64,000 bases of DNA. Source: Neoceratodus forsteri (Eukaryota > Chordata > Ceratodontiformes > Ceratodontidae). This document shows, piece after piece, positions 22,011-32,204 of this stretch. A program made the translations under genes and the position numbers. Location: assembly GCA_016271365.2 (NCBI GenBank), contig CM057452.1:827730001-827794000 (forward strand). The letters run 5' to 3'. The notes under the pieces were generated by a model. It had not been told where the DNA came from and did not search any database. It was given only the letters and a program-made list of their open reading frames with translations. Position 1 is the stretch's first letter; each line of letters opens with the position of its first letter.

Positions 22011-23240
22011 ATGCCAGCTTTCATTTTCAAATGTTTACTACAACTGTAGTTTTATGTATCATGGGAGAAATATTTAATTGTGTATCCTATAGTACAGTAT
22101 ATATTGTACAGTATCATATTTTTCTTATTGCTGTCTACCTCATTACCTGCTCATTGTGCAACTTCCTGGGTTACACCTGAAAATAGGCTTAAAGTTGTCT
22201 TATGTCCCTAACTGGTCAATAAAATCAAACTAATAAATAACCTTTTGAAGGGAAAAATATTCAGCTGTTTCCATTAGACAGAATCTGTAGTGGGATTACA
22301 CACAGAGCTTGTTTTAGCAATTGTTTCTTTAACCATCCTGTTTTCTCAAGCTTGTTGCTTTACTGGGTTTGAATTTACAATACATAGATGGATAATCTAC
22401 TAGAAAACATATGGTGCCTGAGCTGGTTGGCTGACATTATGCGCCAGCCTTCCCTCTGTGCACAGCTGCAGACATCATCTAATTACTTTCATAAACATTT
22501 TATTATTTTTATACTGGTTTTACACTGTTTATCACCTGAAAACTTGCTTTGCATGTGCTTACCAGCATGGTTCCTCTCTGGGTTGACTTGAGTTCCTTCT
22601 GCTTTCTGCTGGTACTGTGAAACTGGCTATCTTCTCAGAACCATTCAGTCTGCTGTGTTTGTTACTGCCTGATTGGTCTGTGCCTGTCTGCTGGCGCACC
22701 TCCAATCCATCCAGAACCCACTTGAGGTGCTCCTAACCTCTTGATTCTCTGGCCTGTATTGGCTCCTCATTTACCTGGCCATGTTTCTGGCTCTGCTAAC
22801 ACTTAGGTTTCTCTTTGTTCTCAAGAAGGCTGTCTGTGACCCACTCTGTGGTTTGTTCCTGTTGCTGCAGTGTGCTTTGGCTTGTCTTTGTCCTGTGAGT
22901 GCAATCTCATAGTTTCTCAGCTTGCATTTAACCTAACTCTTCATTTGGTAGCTCTGTTCACTCTATGGCTGTTCTATCTTGGTCAGGAGTGAGTCTTCAG
23001 CAATGGTTGGGTTTCTCATTCCAGTACCCTGGACACACCTCCTCCTTGCTCAAAAGTGCACAGATTTCTATGTTCTGGGAGCATAGTCTTTAGTCCAGCT
23101 GGCCTGTGAATGAACCCTACCTGCAACTGTGCCTTTGTACCCAGAATGTGTGTATATGCTTGGCTACTGTCTCTTACCTCTCACCTACAAGCATTTATTT
23201 ATTTAGTTTTTGTTGACCAGGTAATTGCACTAGACAAATC
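22011..23240. other. Mostly unassigned; possible retroposon tail at 22140-22250
   Basis: 22195-22245 reads ATGTCCCTAACTGGTCAATA then AAATCAAACTAATAAATAA, resembling a LINE 3' end. The rest is pyrimidine-rich sequence with no readable protein or repeat. Confidence 0.35.
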
Positions 23241-23570
23241 CTGCCTATGTTCAGGCATAACCCGGGGGAAGGGGATACAGATGAATGCCAACTGACCTTG
23301 AACCAGATTAAACTGTTGGTGGTATTTTTAGTGAATGAGGGAAATTTGGCCAGGACACCGAGGAAATTCCCTTACTCATTTTTCGATAAGTGCCATGGGA
23401 TCTTTAACATCCAACTGAACTACCACCATAAACATAAACTACTGAAGCATTTTACATATTCCCCCAAACAGTTTGCCAGCTATTTTTATTTGCAGTCACT
23501 TTTTCCTCTAGGTGATGTACCCACCATCCACTGTGGTAGCTTAAGTATGATTCCTACCTCCCTTTTCTAA
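23241..23570. repeat. Probable interspersed-repeat block, family not named
   Basis: The words GGCCAGGACACCGAGG and AGTGCCATGGGATCTTTAA look like parts of an old dispersed vertebrate repeat, but I cannot name the family with confidence. A plus-strand open frame of 107 codons crosses it without any domain signature. Confidence 0.3.
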
Positions 23571-23721
23571 AAGTTGAGGAGTCTTAGGGCTATATCTCAG
23601 GGCTCCAACTGGAATGCACATTCTAATAAGATGCCCTCATAAAACCTTCCTCTTTCCTCACTGGTCATTGCCCCCCCCAGAAAATCCCTGTATTCATGGG
23701 GTGCAGACCAGCTGACATTCC

Positions 23722-23813
23722 CCTATATATTTTTGTCATACTATTAACCTGATAAATATTTTTCCTATTATGACCCAGTTCTTACCTTCTCTTACCCTAC
23801 CAGAATTAACATA
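23722..23813. repeat. Direct repeat, left copy (partner 25052-25142)
   Basis: About 92 bp beginning TATATTTTTGTCATACTATT and ending ACCCTACCAGAATTAACAT matches 25052-25142 with only a few differences. The partner lies within a separately inserted block, so this looks like two copies of one dispersed sequence. Confidence 0.75.
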
Positions 23814-24005
23814 TTGGACTGGAGGTCTGCTGTTGACTGCTCTTAGCATCTCAGGTCTTATACTGGATATTAACTTTCATATTTTGTGCCTCACTGAAAC
23901 CCAGTTCTCCACCTGTGACTTTGCGTCTATAAATCACCTGTTCATCCATCTTTCTACTCTGATTTCCTTTCTTATCCAAATAGTACTGGCTGAGGTCTTG
24001 GTCTG
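23775..24005 (+). pseudogene. LINE endonuclease N-terminal fragment
   Basis: Plus-strand frame with LILDINFHILCLTETQF, matching the second block of LINE apurinic-type endonucleases, where D(I/V)LCLTETW carries a catalytic glutamate. The preceding first block (usually LNARSL) appears only as LTALSISG. The following sequence decays quickly. This is an isolated 5' endonuclease fragment; it is not clear whether it belongs to the CR1-like RT at 24430-26080 on the same strand. Confidence 0.5.
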
Positions 24006-24477
24006 ATCTGGAAGTACCATCTCCAAGCTAAAAAATGTCAATTGCTCGGAATACAATTCCTTTGAGCATATTGTCCTAAAATTCACAAAACCTTTAAACT
24101 ACACTAATAATAAATATATTTATTTACAGTATGTATTTATATATATATGTAGTATTTTTACAGGGAAAAAGCATGGTTCCAATAATTGTTTTCAGGCTCG
24201 ACACAGGCCATATCAAATGGCAGTACAAAGCTAGTCAGACAACTTCAAAACTTCAATTACATGTACCTTTTAGCAAAAATAACAATAAAATCATCAATAT
24301 TGTGGTCAACATTGGCATGTCGAATTACTTACCAGGCAATTTCAAAATTGTGATTTGAACACTGAATGAGATGTCAGGACTTGCCTCCTTAACAACTCCC
24401 AAGCTACTCTAGTCATTCTCTTGACTGGGACCAAGGAACTAGATCAGGATGGAGCAGTGGATGAGGCTTACCTAGAT

Positions 24478-24686
24478 TTCAGTAAGACATTCAACACAGT
24501 TCCACATAAAAAGACTAGTAAGCAAGCTGGGTAGCTTAGGAATGGGTCAAAAGTTGATAAAATGGATAAGAAATTGGTTAAGAGATAGGCAACAGAGGGT
24601 GATGGTAAATGGAGTTTACTCCAAGGAAGGGAGGGTGATGAGTGAGGTGCCTCGGGGATCAGTACTGGGACTGGGCCTCTTTAAAG
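24478..24686 (+). pseudogene. RT blocks A-B of CR1-like ORF2, left part
   Basis: Reads KTFNTVPHKK in one frame, then MGQKLIKWIRNWLRDRQQRV and SEVPRGSVLGLGLF in another. These are the AFDTVPH block, the WI.NWL.RQQRV block and the GVPQGSVLGPLLF block of CR1-clade RTs. The frame breaks within block B at CTCTTTAAAG (24677-24686), the left copy of a target duplication. One frameshift separates the first two segments. Confidence 0.85.
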
Positions 24687-24876
24687 AGTTAGGAGAGCCA
24701 CAACAGTCAGATAAGAAGACAATAATAAAAATGTTATGAAGTAGTCAGTTGTAACTTTTTATTTCTGAAGTATTTTTCTTTTTTCTTTTGCTCATTAGAG
24801 AGTCTTATGTGTCATAATAGTGTGTTGGATGTGTGAAACAGCTTTCAGCCTGGGAATTTTTTTTCAGTTGTTTAAC

Positions 24877-25051
24877 CTGGAGTGGCACACTAAGCTGAAA
24901 GCTTGCTTACAGGTGCAACCTGGGAGCACAGGGAAGTTAAGGGACTTGCTCAGGGGTCACACAGTAGATGCCACTGGGGGCTGTGTGATTCAAACTCAGG
25001 TCTCCAGATTTGCTGCTCAGAGCCTTGACCCACTGATCTATCCTGCCTCCC
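24877..25051 (-). mobile_element. tRNA-derived SINE, family 1 (MIR/CORE-like), copy 1
   Basis: On the minus strand, from about 25051, GGATAGATCAGTGGGTCAAG (A-box-like) is followed by GAGTTTGAATCAC (B-box-like). A body with the word TGTGTGACCCCTGAGCAAGT follows, matching the conserved core of MIR/CORE-type SINEs (tcacttgcccaaggtcacacag on the opposite strand). It matches the copy at 28205-28376. Confidence 0.75.
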
Positions 25052-25142
25052 TCTATATTTTTGTCATACCATTAACCTGATAAATATTATTCCTATTATG
25101 ACCCAGTTCTTACCTTTTCTTACCCTACCAGAGTTGACATAG
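25052..25142. repeat. Direct repeat, right copy (partner 23722-23813)
   Basis: Begins at the 5' end of the SINE and ends ACCCTACCAGAGTTGACAT. It is near-identical to 23722-23813. Confidence 0.75.
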
Positions 25143-25473
25143 CTATCTCTATTCCCCCACTACATCATCAACATAGTGCTTCTCGCTGACAGTGACACCA
25201 CAAGTGACTGACCTGGCAGCTACTGAGTGGCTGTTCCTATGCAGTAGTAATGTCACAGTCAGTGAGGCCATAATGCTGATGATCTTGTGTGTGGGTCACT
25301 AGAGCCATATAAGCCAGCTACCAGGCAGAGTGCTGTCTCACACAGTACACCTACTGACATCAGGTAAACCATCCTCTAATTAACTAAAAGGGAAAACAAA
25401 AAGTACCTCAGATATAAAAGGAAAATAGTTGACTGCTTTTAAAAACTAATATTAGTTTTAGGCAGTACACTAG

Positions 25474-26085
25474 CTCTTTAAAGTCTTTATAAGTGACATT
25501 GCACAGGAACTAGAAGGTAAAGTCTACCTCTTTGCAGATGACCACAAAATCTGCAATAGGGTAAACACTCCAGGGAAGTGGAAAGGATAAGCAGAGACCT
25601 GAGAAGACTAGAGGAGTGGCCAAGGGTATGGCAGCTGGTTTCAATGCAAAAAAAGTGCAAAATAATGCACTTAGGACACAGAAACCCAAGGGTACTGTAC
25701 ACAATGGGTGTAGTGGTATTGATGACCACTAACCAGGAAGAAGACCTAGGAGTAATCATTTTGGATGACATAAAGGTGGCCAGGCAGTGTGACAAGCTAG
25801 TAGGGAGAGCAAGTGGGATGCTGGAGTGCATAGGGAGGAGTATCACCAGCAGAAAGAGGATAGTGGAGTTGCCTCTGTATGAATTGGTGGTAAGACTCCA
25901 CCTAAAGTATTGTGTCTAGTTCTGGAGACCACCGCTCCAGAAGGACATAGACAGAGTGGAGGTGGTCCAGTGGAGGGCAACTAAAATGGTGCAGGGTCTG
26001 CATCAAAAGCCCAATGAGGAGAAACTAGAGGACCTCAGTATGTACACCTTGGAACAGAGGAGGGGAGAGGGTAGCAGTACAATAG
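25474..26085 (+). pseudogene. RT catalytic box and C-terminus of CR1-like ORF2, right part
   Basis: Resumes FKVFISDIAQELEGKVYLFADD, so the catalytic FADD is intact (about 25526-25540). The frame 25578-25919 reads the following thumb blocks: KCKIMHLGHRN, EEDLGVIILDDIKVARQCDK and GMLECIGRSITSRK. After a stop, DIDRVEVVQWRATKMVQGLH appears at about 25946-26005. Conserved residues match the copies at 51480-52338 and 53551-55045. Several in-frame stops make it inactive. Confidence 0.85.
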
Positions 26086-26099
26086 GTCAGAATACCAAT

Positions 26100-28195
26100 T
26101 TCTTATTATGGGCACTTAGCTAAGCCTTTACTCTCATGTCACCAAATTTGCATAAATTATATAAATAATTGTAAGACTAGCTCATATCTTATTTTATACA
26201 TATTGAATATCAGTTCTAGATAATTGCGAAAATGTTTTTGTCACACCCAGATGTGATATGTGGAAAAAATTGTATTTGTCCCAGTACAATTGTTCTAATT
26301 ACTAATAATTTGCATAGATAGAAAACTTTGTAAACATAATGAAAAGCAATGTAATCATAAAATAAAAAAAGATTTCAACAAATCAAACAAAACAAACATT
26401 TCAGAAAATGAGCAAAACAACAAAGAAAAAAATATTCAAAACAGTGAATAGTATTAGCTGTATACAATGACTTCAGCATGCTTTTGTACATACTGTAGTA
26501 TTGCTCTTCTGCATATGAACTTGCAAACTCTTTGCATTAGTGTCTTGGATTACATTTCTGTATTAAACTTGTTTCAATACTTTATAGCATGCAAAAATGT
26601 TCATATTTTCTTTGAATGAGCATACCTTTAACCATATACACAAGATTCTGTATTAAAAAAAGTCAAGTTTACCATGCCACCTCCCCAGCTAAGCCAAATT
26701 ACAATATTGTAAAAAATAATTAAAATAATTATTCAGACATCTGGTTATTTATAAAGGTTTGGGTTTTCTTTCTTTTAACTTCAAGATCTCAGTGAGTTCT
26801 CCTCCTCTTGGACAATAATAAGTTCTTAAGTGGCTGGACCTTGCTGTAGTTTTTGATTTTTCCTGTTCACACTCTAACCCTGGACTTTGGACTGCTCTGG
26901 TATCAACACAGCAATACAAACTTGCTTCTTGACTGATGAACATCAATAGGCAGTCTCTGTCCTTTTGTTCTGGTTTTGGCGAGAACTTTTGAAACAGTTC
27001 TTAACTGCAAAAATGTCCTAAATACCACAGCAGATCCTCTTAGCAAGACGTATAAGCAAGAACAGGGCTGGATTTTCCAAAGGTTGTCGTTATTACTTCG
27101 GTTTAGAGCACCGTCGTTTCATAATTTCCTTCAAATTTTACTAACTCTGATTGGATCTTGCAAATGATACAAGAGTGCGTCTTTACCCTTTCCAAGGACT
27201 GACCCTTGCTCAAAGTCTCTCAACTCAAGACAATTGTTCTGTTTAAAACCATTTTTCTCTCTTGCATCCAGATGCAATTAGATACAGACCTGAAACTTAT
27301 ATTTTCAGATTCAGCATAAAATTTGGAGTATTTAGACGTCAAGCATGGCATTTATTTTCATTACAAAGTTTACAATTTATAAAGTCTTTCATAGACTCTG
27401 CTTTCTTGCAGATTTCTTAAAAATATTTACACATACATACAGTAATCTACATTTCTTGCAATTCAAAATTATATATGTTTCTTCTAAATAACACTTCAGG
27501 AAGTTACTCAAAAGACAGAAAATCTTTTCTCAAAAGTAGTTCCTTTATCTTTTGAGCTGACCATGTGGCATATACAGTAATTCACTTTTTGAAAGCTCCT
27601 TCTCCATAAGATGTCAAAGCAGAATGCTTGGAAGTGGCATAACTTTTGTCTTTTACTAGGAAAATACATAAAAGTTCAATTTTTGAATGTCTCATGCTGT
27701 GCCCTTTCAGGAGAGTACCACTGTTGATAGGTTGTCTCTGGCAGTGTTGGCATAAAACATTTTGGTGAATAGTTCCTTCCCCAAGACTCCTGCATTAATG
27801 CATTTTAAATCTTTAGGAGGTAACCACACAAGCTCCCAAATGGTGTTCCCATTATTTCTGTGGGAACTTTACTTCTGATGCAAAATAGATCATCAAATAA
27901 CTCACCATCACTTCAAGTTATATGTCCCAAATGTAGCCCCAGTAGCAGGTCCAGACAGTCTTATTTCCTTGTATAAGTTTCATGTTAACAGTATTAAAGA
28001 TAGTTTTGCAAGAAACCAAAGGATATTTTCATGGTCAAAACATACAACAGTTTTAACTTCAGGTTCTCTGCAGTATCAGTTATAGCCTGATACCCACTAC
28101 TGTTTCAGGAAGAAGGAAACTACTGGCAACTGGAAGGCAAAATGTAGTCTTACCATTTTTAAGGAACTATATTAGGAAAGGGAAAGGGGAAATTG
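26100..28195. other. About 2.1 kb without recognised elements
   Basis: AT-rich sequence with no palindrome, tandem repeat or LINE protein that I could recognise. A minus-strand frame at 26946-26749 (65 codons, basic C-terminus) and a short minus-strand stretch near 27830-27700 are the longest readable pieces. Neither has a motif. This may be the oldest or most nearly unique sequence in the window. Confidence 0.4.
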
Positions 28196-28204
28196 TTTAA
28201 CCAT

Positions 28205-28376
28205 TAAAGGCACACTAAGCCTGAGCTTATTTCCAGGTGTGACTGGGGAGCACAAGGAAATTAAGTGACTTGCTAGGGGGTCACACAGTATGCAAGTGGG
28301 GGGCTGATGGGATTCAAACCCAGGTCTCCAGGTTTGCAGCTCAGTACCCTTGACCACTATGCTATACTACCTCCTA
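28205..28376 (-). mobile_element. tRNA-derived SINE, family 1 (MIR/CORE-like), copy 2
   Basis: The minus strand reads GGAGGTAGTATAGCATAGTG with GTCAAGGGT next, a clear RNA polymerase III A box (TAGCATAGTGG). Then comes GGGTTTGAATCCC, a near-consensus B box, and a core with TGTGTGACCCCCTAGCAAGT. It ends near 28205 as CTTAGTGTGCCTTTAATGG. The two boxes are spaced as in tRNA. Copies lie at 24877-25051 and, partly, about 62293-62330. Confidence 0.8.
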
Positions 28377-28524
28377 AACTTTACTATGCAAAGTTCCATC
28401 ACTACAGTAAACTATTGCTTGAAGGAAAACACGTTTACTTTGGAATTCTTATCACCTCTCATTAATCCAACTCAAGACAAATATTATTGATCATTAATTG
28501 CCTTATTAAATTTTGGAGCTCAAC

Positions 28525-28542
28525 TATCTCTCTCTCTCTTTC

Positions 28543-28602
<60 letters not shown>
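28525..28602. repeat. (CT)n microsatellite
   Basis: Nearly pure CT dinucleotides with a short CTGT run at 28545-28556. An open frame encoding RE repeats on the minus strand is an artefact of this tract. Confidence 0.95.
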
Positions 28603-28604
<2 letters not shown>

Positions 28605-28929
28605 GCTGATCTTCATTCCTATTTCAACCCTAAGGTGGGCATCTTGAGTTCTTCCATTAGTGCTCTCTCTGCATTTAGCTGCCTTTCCTATCAGCTGCCC
28701 TTCATCATTGACACCCTTCACTCCTGCCTCTTTAGATGACATTTTTTTTCTTTCCACAAACTGCAAATCTCTGATTTTGGATCCTGTCCTACATGACTAA
28801 TTAAAGATGATTTTCCAAGTCTTTTTGGGAATTAAAGATGAGTTTCCAAGCCTAGTTTAAACTATTAAGAGTTTCCAATGGCCTGCTGTTGTTAGTAGAC
28901 CTAGGAACCCACAATGCCTTGCTTCTGTT

Positions 28930-29690
28930 CAAAATTTATTGGACTCCATACACCATGATACACTAATCAACTGCCTCACAGTTCCTTTTATGACTTTTAC
29001 TTTGCTGTTCTGATTTGGGCCCATTCCTATATATCTGACCATTCTCAATTCTTCAATTATAACAACTCTGCCTCATTTTCTGAGCCTGGTAAATCTGGAG
29101 TTTTCCAAGGCTTCATTCTGAGTCCCTTGTTTATCCTTTACTTGGCCCCACTAGCCAACATAATAACTTTTCATAGACTATTTTACCATTTATATGCTGA
29201 TGCCACTCTGATGTATGGTCCAGTCTCTAGAGACTTACACACTACCTTCATCCGGTTTGCAGCCTGTTTAACCAATATTCAGGCCTTGCTGTCCTGAAAC
29301 CCCTATCTCAACATTAGCAAAACTATGTGTGATATAAAGTCTAAAAACCTCTCTACCATAATTTGACCCTGGACTGTACTTCAGTTCCATTGTCATTTTC
29401 CTTTATGGTCCAATATATAACCTCCAAGTCACCCTTAATCCAGCTTTACAACTGGGATCTCATATCAGCAATGTCATTAAGTTGGCATATTTTCATCTGC
29501 TTAACACTGCTAACATCCACAAATGAAGACCTGCTGCTATTTTCATATATGCCTTTGTTTTCTCACTCTTTGATCACTGCAATTTTACATTAACTGGTCT
29601 ACCTACAAAGAAAGTCTAACCCCTTAGTTCCCTTAAAATTCTGTTGCCCAGCTCCTCAGGGGCTTGAAGAAATCAAATCTCGTTACTCTA
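28930..29690 (+). pseudogene. L2/Rex-like LINE RT fragment
   Basis: The plus strand reads GKSGVFQGFILSPLFILYLAP (shown in part; RT block B, usually GVPQGS.L.P.LF), then FYHLYADATLMYGP at about 29185-29220. The catalytic Y-A-D-D is changed to YADA. NPYLNISKT follows, matching the L.LN..KT block. Stops and frame changes are frequent. Sequence to about 29690 includes degraded thumb. It is followed by an unrelated block containing a family-2 SINE, after which weak C-terminal similarity may resume at 30300. Confidence 0.65.
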
Positions 29691-30104
29691 ATCATTTTGT
29701 TTTGCATTCTATTTTTACCTCTCCTGCTCTCTGCAGGGGGAGCCCATCCCCTACCAGGTCACCTTCCATCCCCATTAATGCCTTCTTTGAAACTTACTTG
29801 TCTCCTGTAACCCTGGACCTTTCCCCTCCAGGGTGGGATTGTTGTGGAGTTGACTGGACTCCTCCCTCTAACAACACAGTTCCATGAGACAGACAGCAAT
29901 TGGCAAGTCAGAGTCTAAGAGTGTCCAACGTGTCCTCCTGCATGCCTGTGGGGCATTTACTTTTTCTTCTCAGACCCCTAGGGATGGCAAACATGAGGGC
30001 TCAATGACACACATGAACATGTTAATGCACAGTTGCACCCATCAGAGCCAGACAGCTTCTCTCCCTCCCACATTAACAGTTCCTGCTGCACTACCACCAA
30101 TGGC

Positions 30105-30290
30105 TACTCATGCAGTAGTATTGTCATGTAGACTGTGACCCCACCCAACCTGAGGAGTAGAACATCCTCTGAGCTGTTCAATTATTCTCCCCCAGAAGGT
30201 GATCTGATGACTCAGGCTTGTTCCCCAACCTGGGTCACTGGCAACATGAATAATAGTGCTACCGGTGCACCGATGGTCTGGCTCACGTTA
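30105..30290 (-). mobile_element. tRNA-derived SINE, family 2, copy 2
   Basis: The minus strand from about 30288 reads CCATCGGTGCACCGGTAGCA (A-box region) and then CCCAGGTTGGGGAACAAGCC (B-box region). The body GAGGATGTTCTACTCCTCAG parallels GAGGATGCTC...CTCC in copy 1. Sequence upstream on the plus strand (about 29985-30105) also shows loose similarity to 20980-21115, suggesting the repeat unit is longer than the tRNA-like part. Confidence 0.6.
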
Positions 30291-30299
30291 CTCTAATCT

Positions 30300-31025
30300 T
30301 GACAAACTTCTGCAAGTTGCCAATGCAACAATGCATCAACTTCAAAAGTCTTTTCATGGTCTTTAAATTCCATCTGACATTGCACCTACTGTACCTACCT
30401 GAAAGTGCTGTTTTCTCAACATTTCTCCACCCATCTCTTGCATTCTTCTTCTTGTTGCCTTACAGCACACATACTATCATAACTAGTCAACTATGGTAAC
30501 ACAGCTTTGTTAGACTATGGATCTTGCTTGTGAAACCACCTGCTTCCCACAGTCCAGGTCTATACTGAAGTAGTATTTAAAAGGGCTGGTAAAGATATTG
30601 CTATACAGCCAAGCCTTTGAACAATAAGGACTTACTAAATTCCATGTTACAGTTTTAGCCATCATCATGAAGAATCAAGGTGCGCCACCAGCCATGTTGA
30701 TATTGGGAAATACTGGAAAAGCTAAATTCATCTGAATGTGGCTTTCCTAATTGTTATTGTGGTGTGGAGTACTACATGGTGTGCCATAACTACCGGTGGC
30801 AATGGCTACCACTGTATCGTAATCCAGTTTTCTCTTTTGTTTCTCTAAGACAGTTACTGTATGTCCATGGAAACTTGTGTTATATAATGTATTTATACTG
30901 TATGTGTAGGTCTACTGTTATTGTTAATGTTACTTCTGTTTGTAATTTTTCTGCTACTTTAAGATGTTTGTTTCTTGCACATGTTTTCTACAGTGCTTCA
31001 AAATAATCCAAAACACTATATAGAG
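30300..31025. other. Unassigned; possible LINE C-terminal debris
   Basis: Short plus-strand frames with no strong signature. A TTATTATTATTAAAATC run at 31029 borders the minus-strand L2-like element and may be its simple-repeat tail. Confidence 0.35.
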
Positions 31026-31464
31026 AGATTATTATTATTAAAATCAATCCTATTATAAAACAATATCAACATTTGCTAACAGCTTTTTTTTTATTTATGT
31101 AAGAGTTTCACCAGGAAGAGCACACTGAACAACACATTGCTTATCTTGTGGTGCATCCTGGGGGGTGAGGGAGTTGGAAGGCACACAATAAAATGTAATC
31201 AACGCAGCAGTATACATGGCCAATATATGGGAATTGGAAAACATACAAATAAGTAACAGGCAAACAACAAAACAGTATATAGTGCCAATTATACATAGGG
31301 TACATTATCAAGTAGACAACAATTAACAAGCAGTAACAGGCAGCAAGAAATTACAGTTGGTATGTATATTCCATTACATCATAGTGAACAGAAGGCCCAC
31401 ATGTGTGGTAATAGGATAACTATTACAGCCCATTTAGATACAACATGGTCTGCTCAGTTGCAGT

Positions 31465-32204
31465 TCACAGATAGGCAATTGTGTAAGGCTGTGGAGATAC
31501 AGGAAGGGAAGGAAGAAAGGTGAATCTGGGGGGAAGGGAATTCCACAGTTTAGGGAAGTGGTATGAGAAGGCTGCCTGGCCGACAGTAGTCATACGGCAT
31601 GGGACACCTAAAGTATGGGAAACTGAGGACCTACGAGAATGGATGGATGGTGGGGGATTGTTGAGGAAGAGTTGAGATAAGTAGGGAAGGAGCCAAATCA
31701 AAATTTGGAGATGAATTTAGCACAGTGGAGGAGACATCTGTTATCAAGAGATGGGAAAGCCAAAGTGTGGTAAAGCTGACAGTGATGAGTTAGGGTAGGA
31801 GTGATGAGTGTGAAGTGGCAGAAGGAGTTAAAGAGGGTGTTCAATCTGGCTAGGGAGGTCCTAGGTGGAGCACTGTAGACTACATCACAGTAGTCAAAGA
31901 TGGGGAGGATCATCTTCTGGACAAGTTCACACCTAGCCAGGAGAGGGAGGCAGTTCTGGTTCCTAAATAGTGTACCTAACTTGGGGTGCAGCTTTTTAAA
32001 GATGGCATCCACGTGACCAGAGAAGGTGAGGTGTTGGTCAAGCCAAACCCCCAGATATCTAAATGAGGAGGTGTCCTCAAGGACCATACCGCTGAGGATG
32101 TGGAAAGTAGATAGGGAGGGGAGCCTTGAAAGTCTCTGCCTAGTGCCGAAGGTCATGGAGACAGTCTTCTTGGCATTTAGGAAAAGCTGATGTGAGCAAG
32201 GCAA
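31465..32204 (-). pseudogene. RT thumb and C-terminus of outer L2-like LINE
   Basis: The 168-codon frame 32204-31698 opens SHQLFLNAKKTVSMTFG and contains FRYLGVWLDQHLTFSGHVD, KLHPKLGTLFRN and a DYCDVVYS block. The next frame (31701-31465) holds GQAAFSYHFPKLWNSLPPRF, the terminal block. Order and spacing continue exactly from NVQRWF at 33855, on the far side of the nested element. A frameshift separates the two frames near 31700. Confidence 0.88.

Larger units (their letters stand above)
24687..25473. mobile_element. 787-bp insertion with perfect 10-bp target duplication
   Basis: CTCTTTAAAG occurs at 24677-24686 and again at 25474-25483, exactly bounding sequence that interrupts a CR1-like RT reading frame. 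The inserted block starts AGTTAGGAGAGCC and ends GCAGTACACTAG. It contains a MIR-like SINE (24877-25051) and the right copy of a direct repeat (25052-25142). It has no coding region and no obvious inverted ends, so the inserting element is not identified. Confidence 0.75.
24430..26085 (+). mobile_element. CR1-like LINE RT region, interrupted by a 787-bp insertion
   Basis: Plus-strand CR1-like ORF2 starting in RT block A (FSKTFNTVPHKK at about 24478). Its reading is broken at 24686 and resumes at about 25484, then continues to about 26080 in the C-terminal region (LEDLSMYTLEQRRGEG). The interruption is a discrete insertion flanked by a perfect 10-bp target duplication. The element lacks its 3' terminus and 5' half. 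Confidence 0.85.

Noticed and set aside
26749..26946. A 65-codon minus-strand frame with a basic C-terminus as a possible small gene
   Set aside because: No homologous motif, initiation context or continuation was seen; the length is within chance for this composition.
27560..28080. Possible retroviral or LTR-element coding remnant on the minus strand
   Set aside because: Only one stretch of about 40 open codons, with no pol or gag motif and no flanking terminal repeats.
28205..28376. Possible tRNA gene from A and B boxes
   Set aside because: No cloverleaf with acceptor and anticodon stems can be drawn, and the sequence continues into a SINE core found in a second copy.
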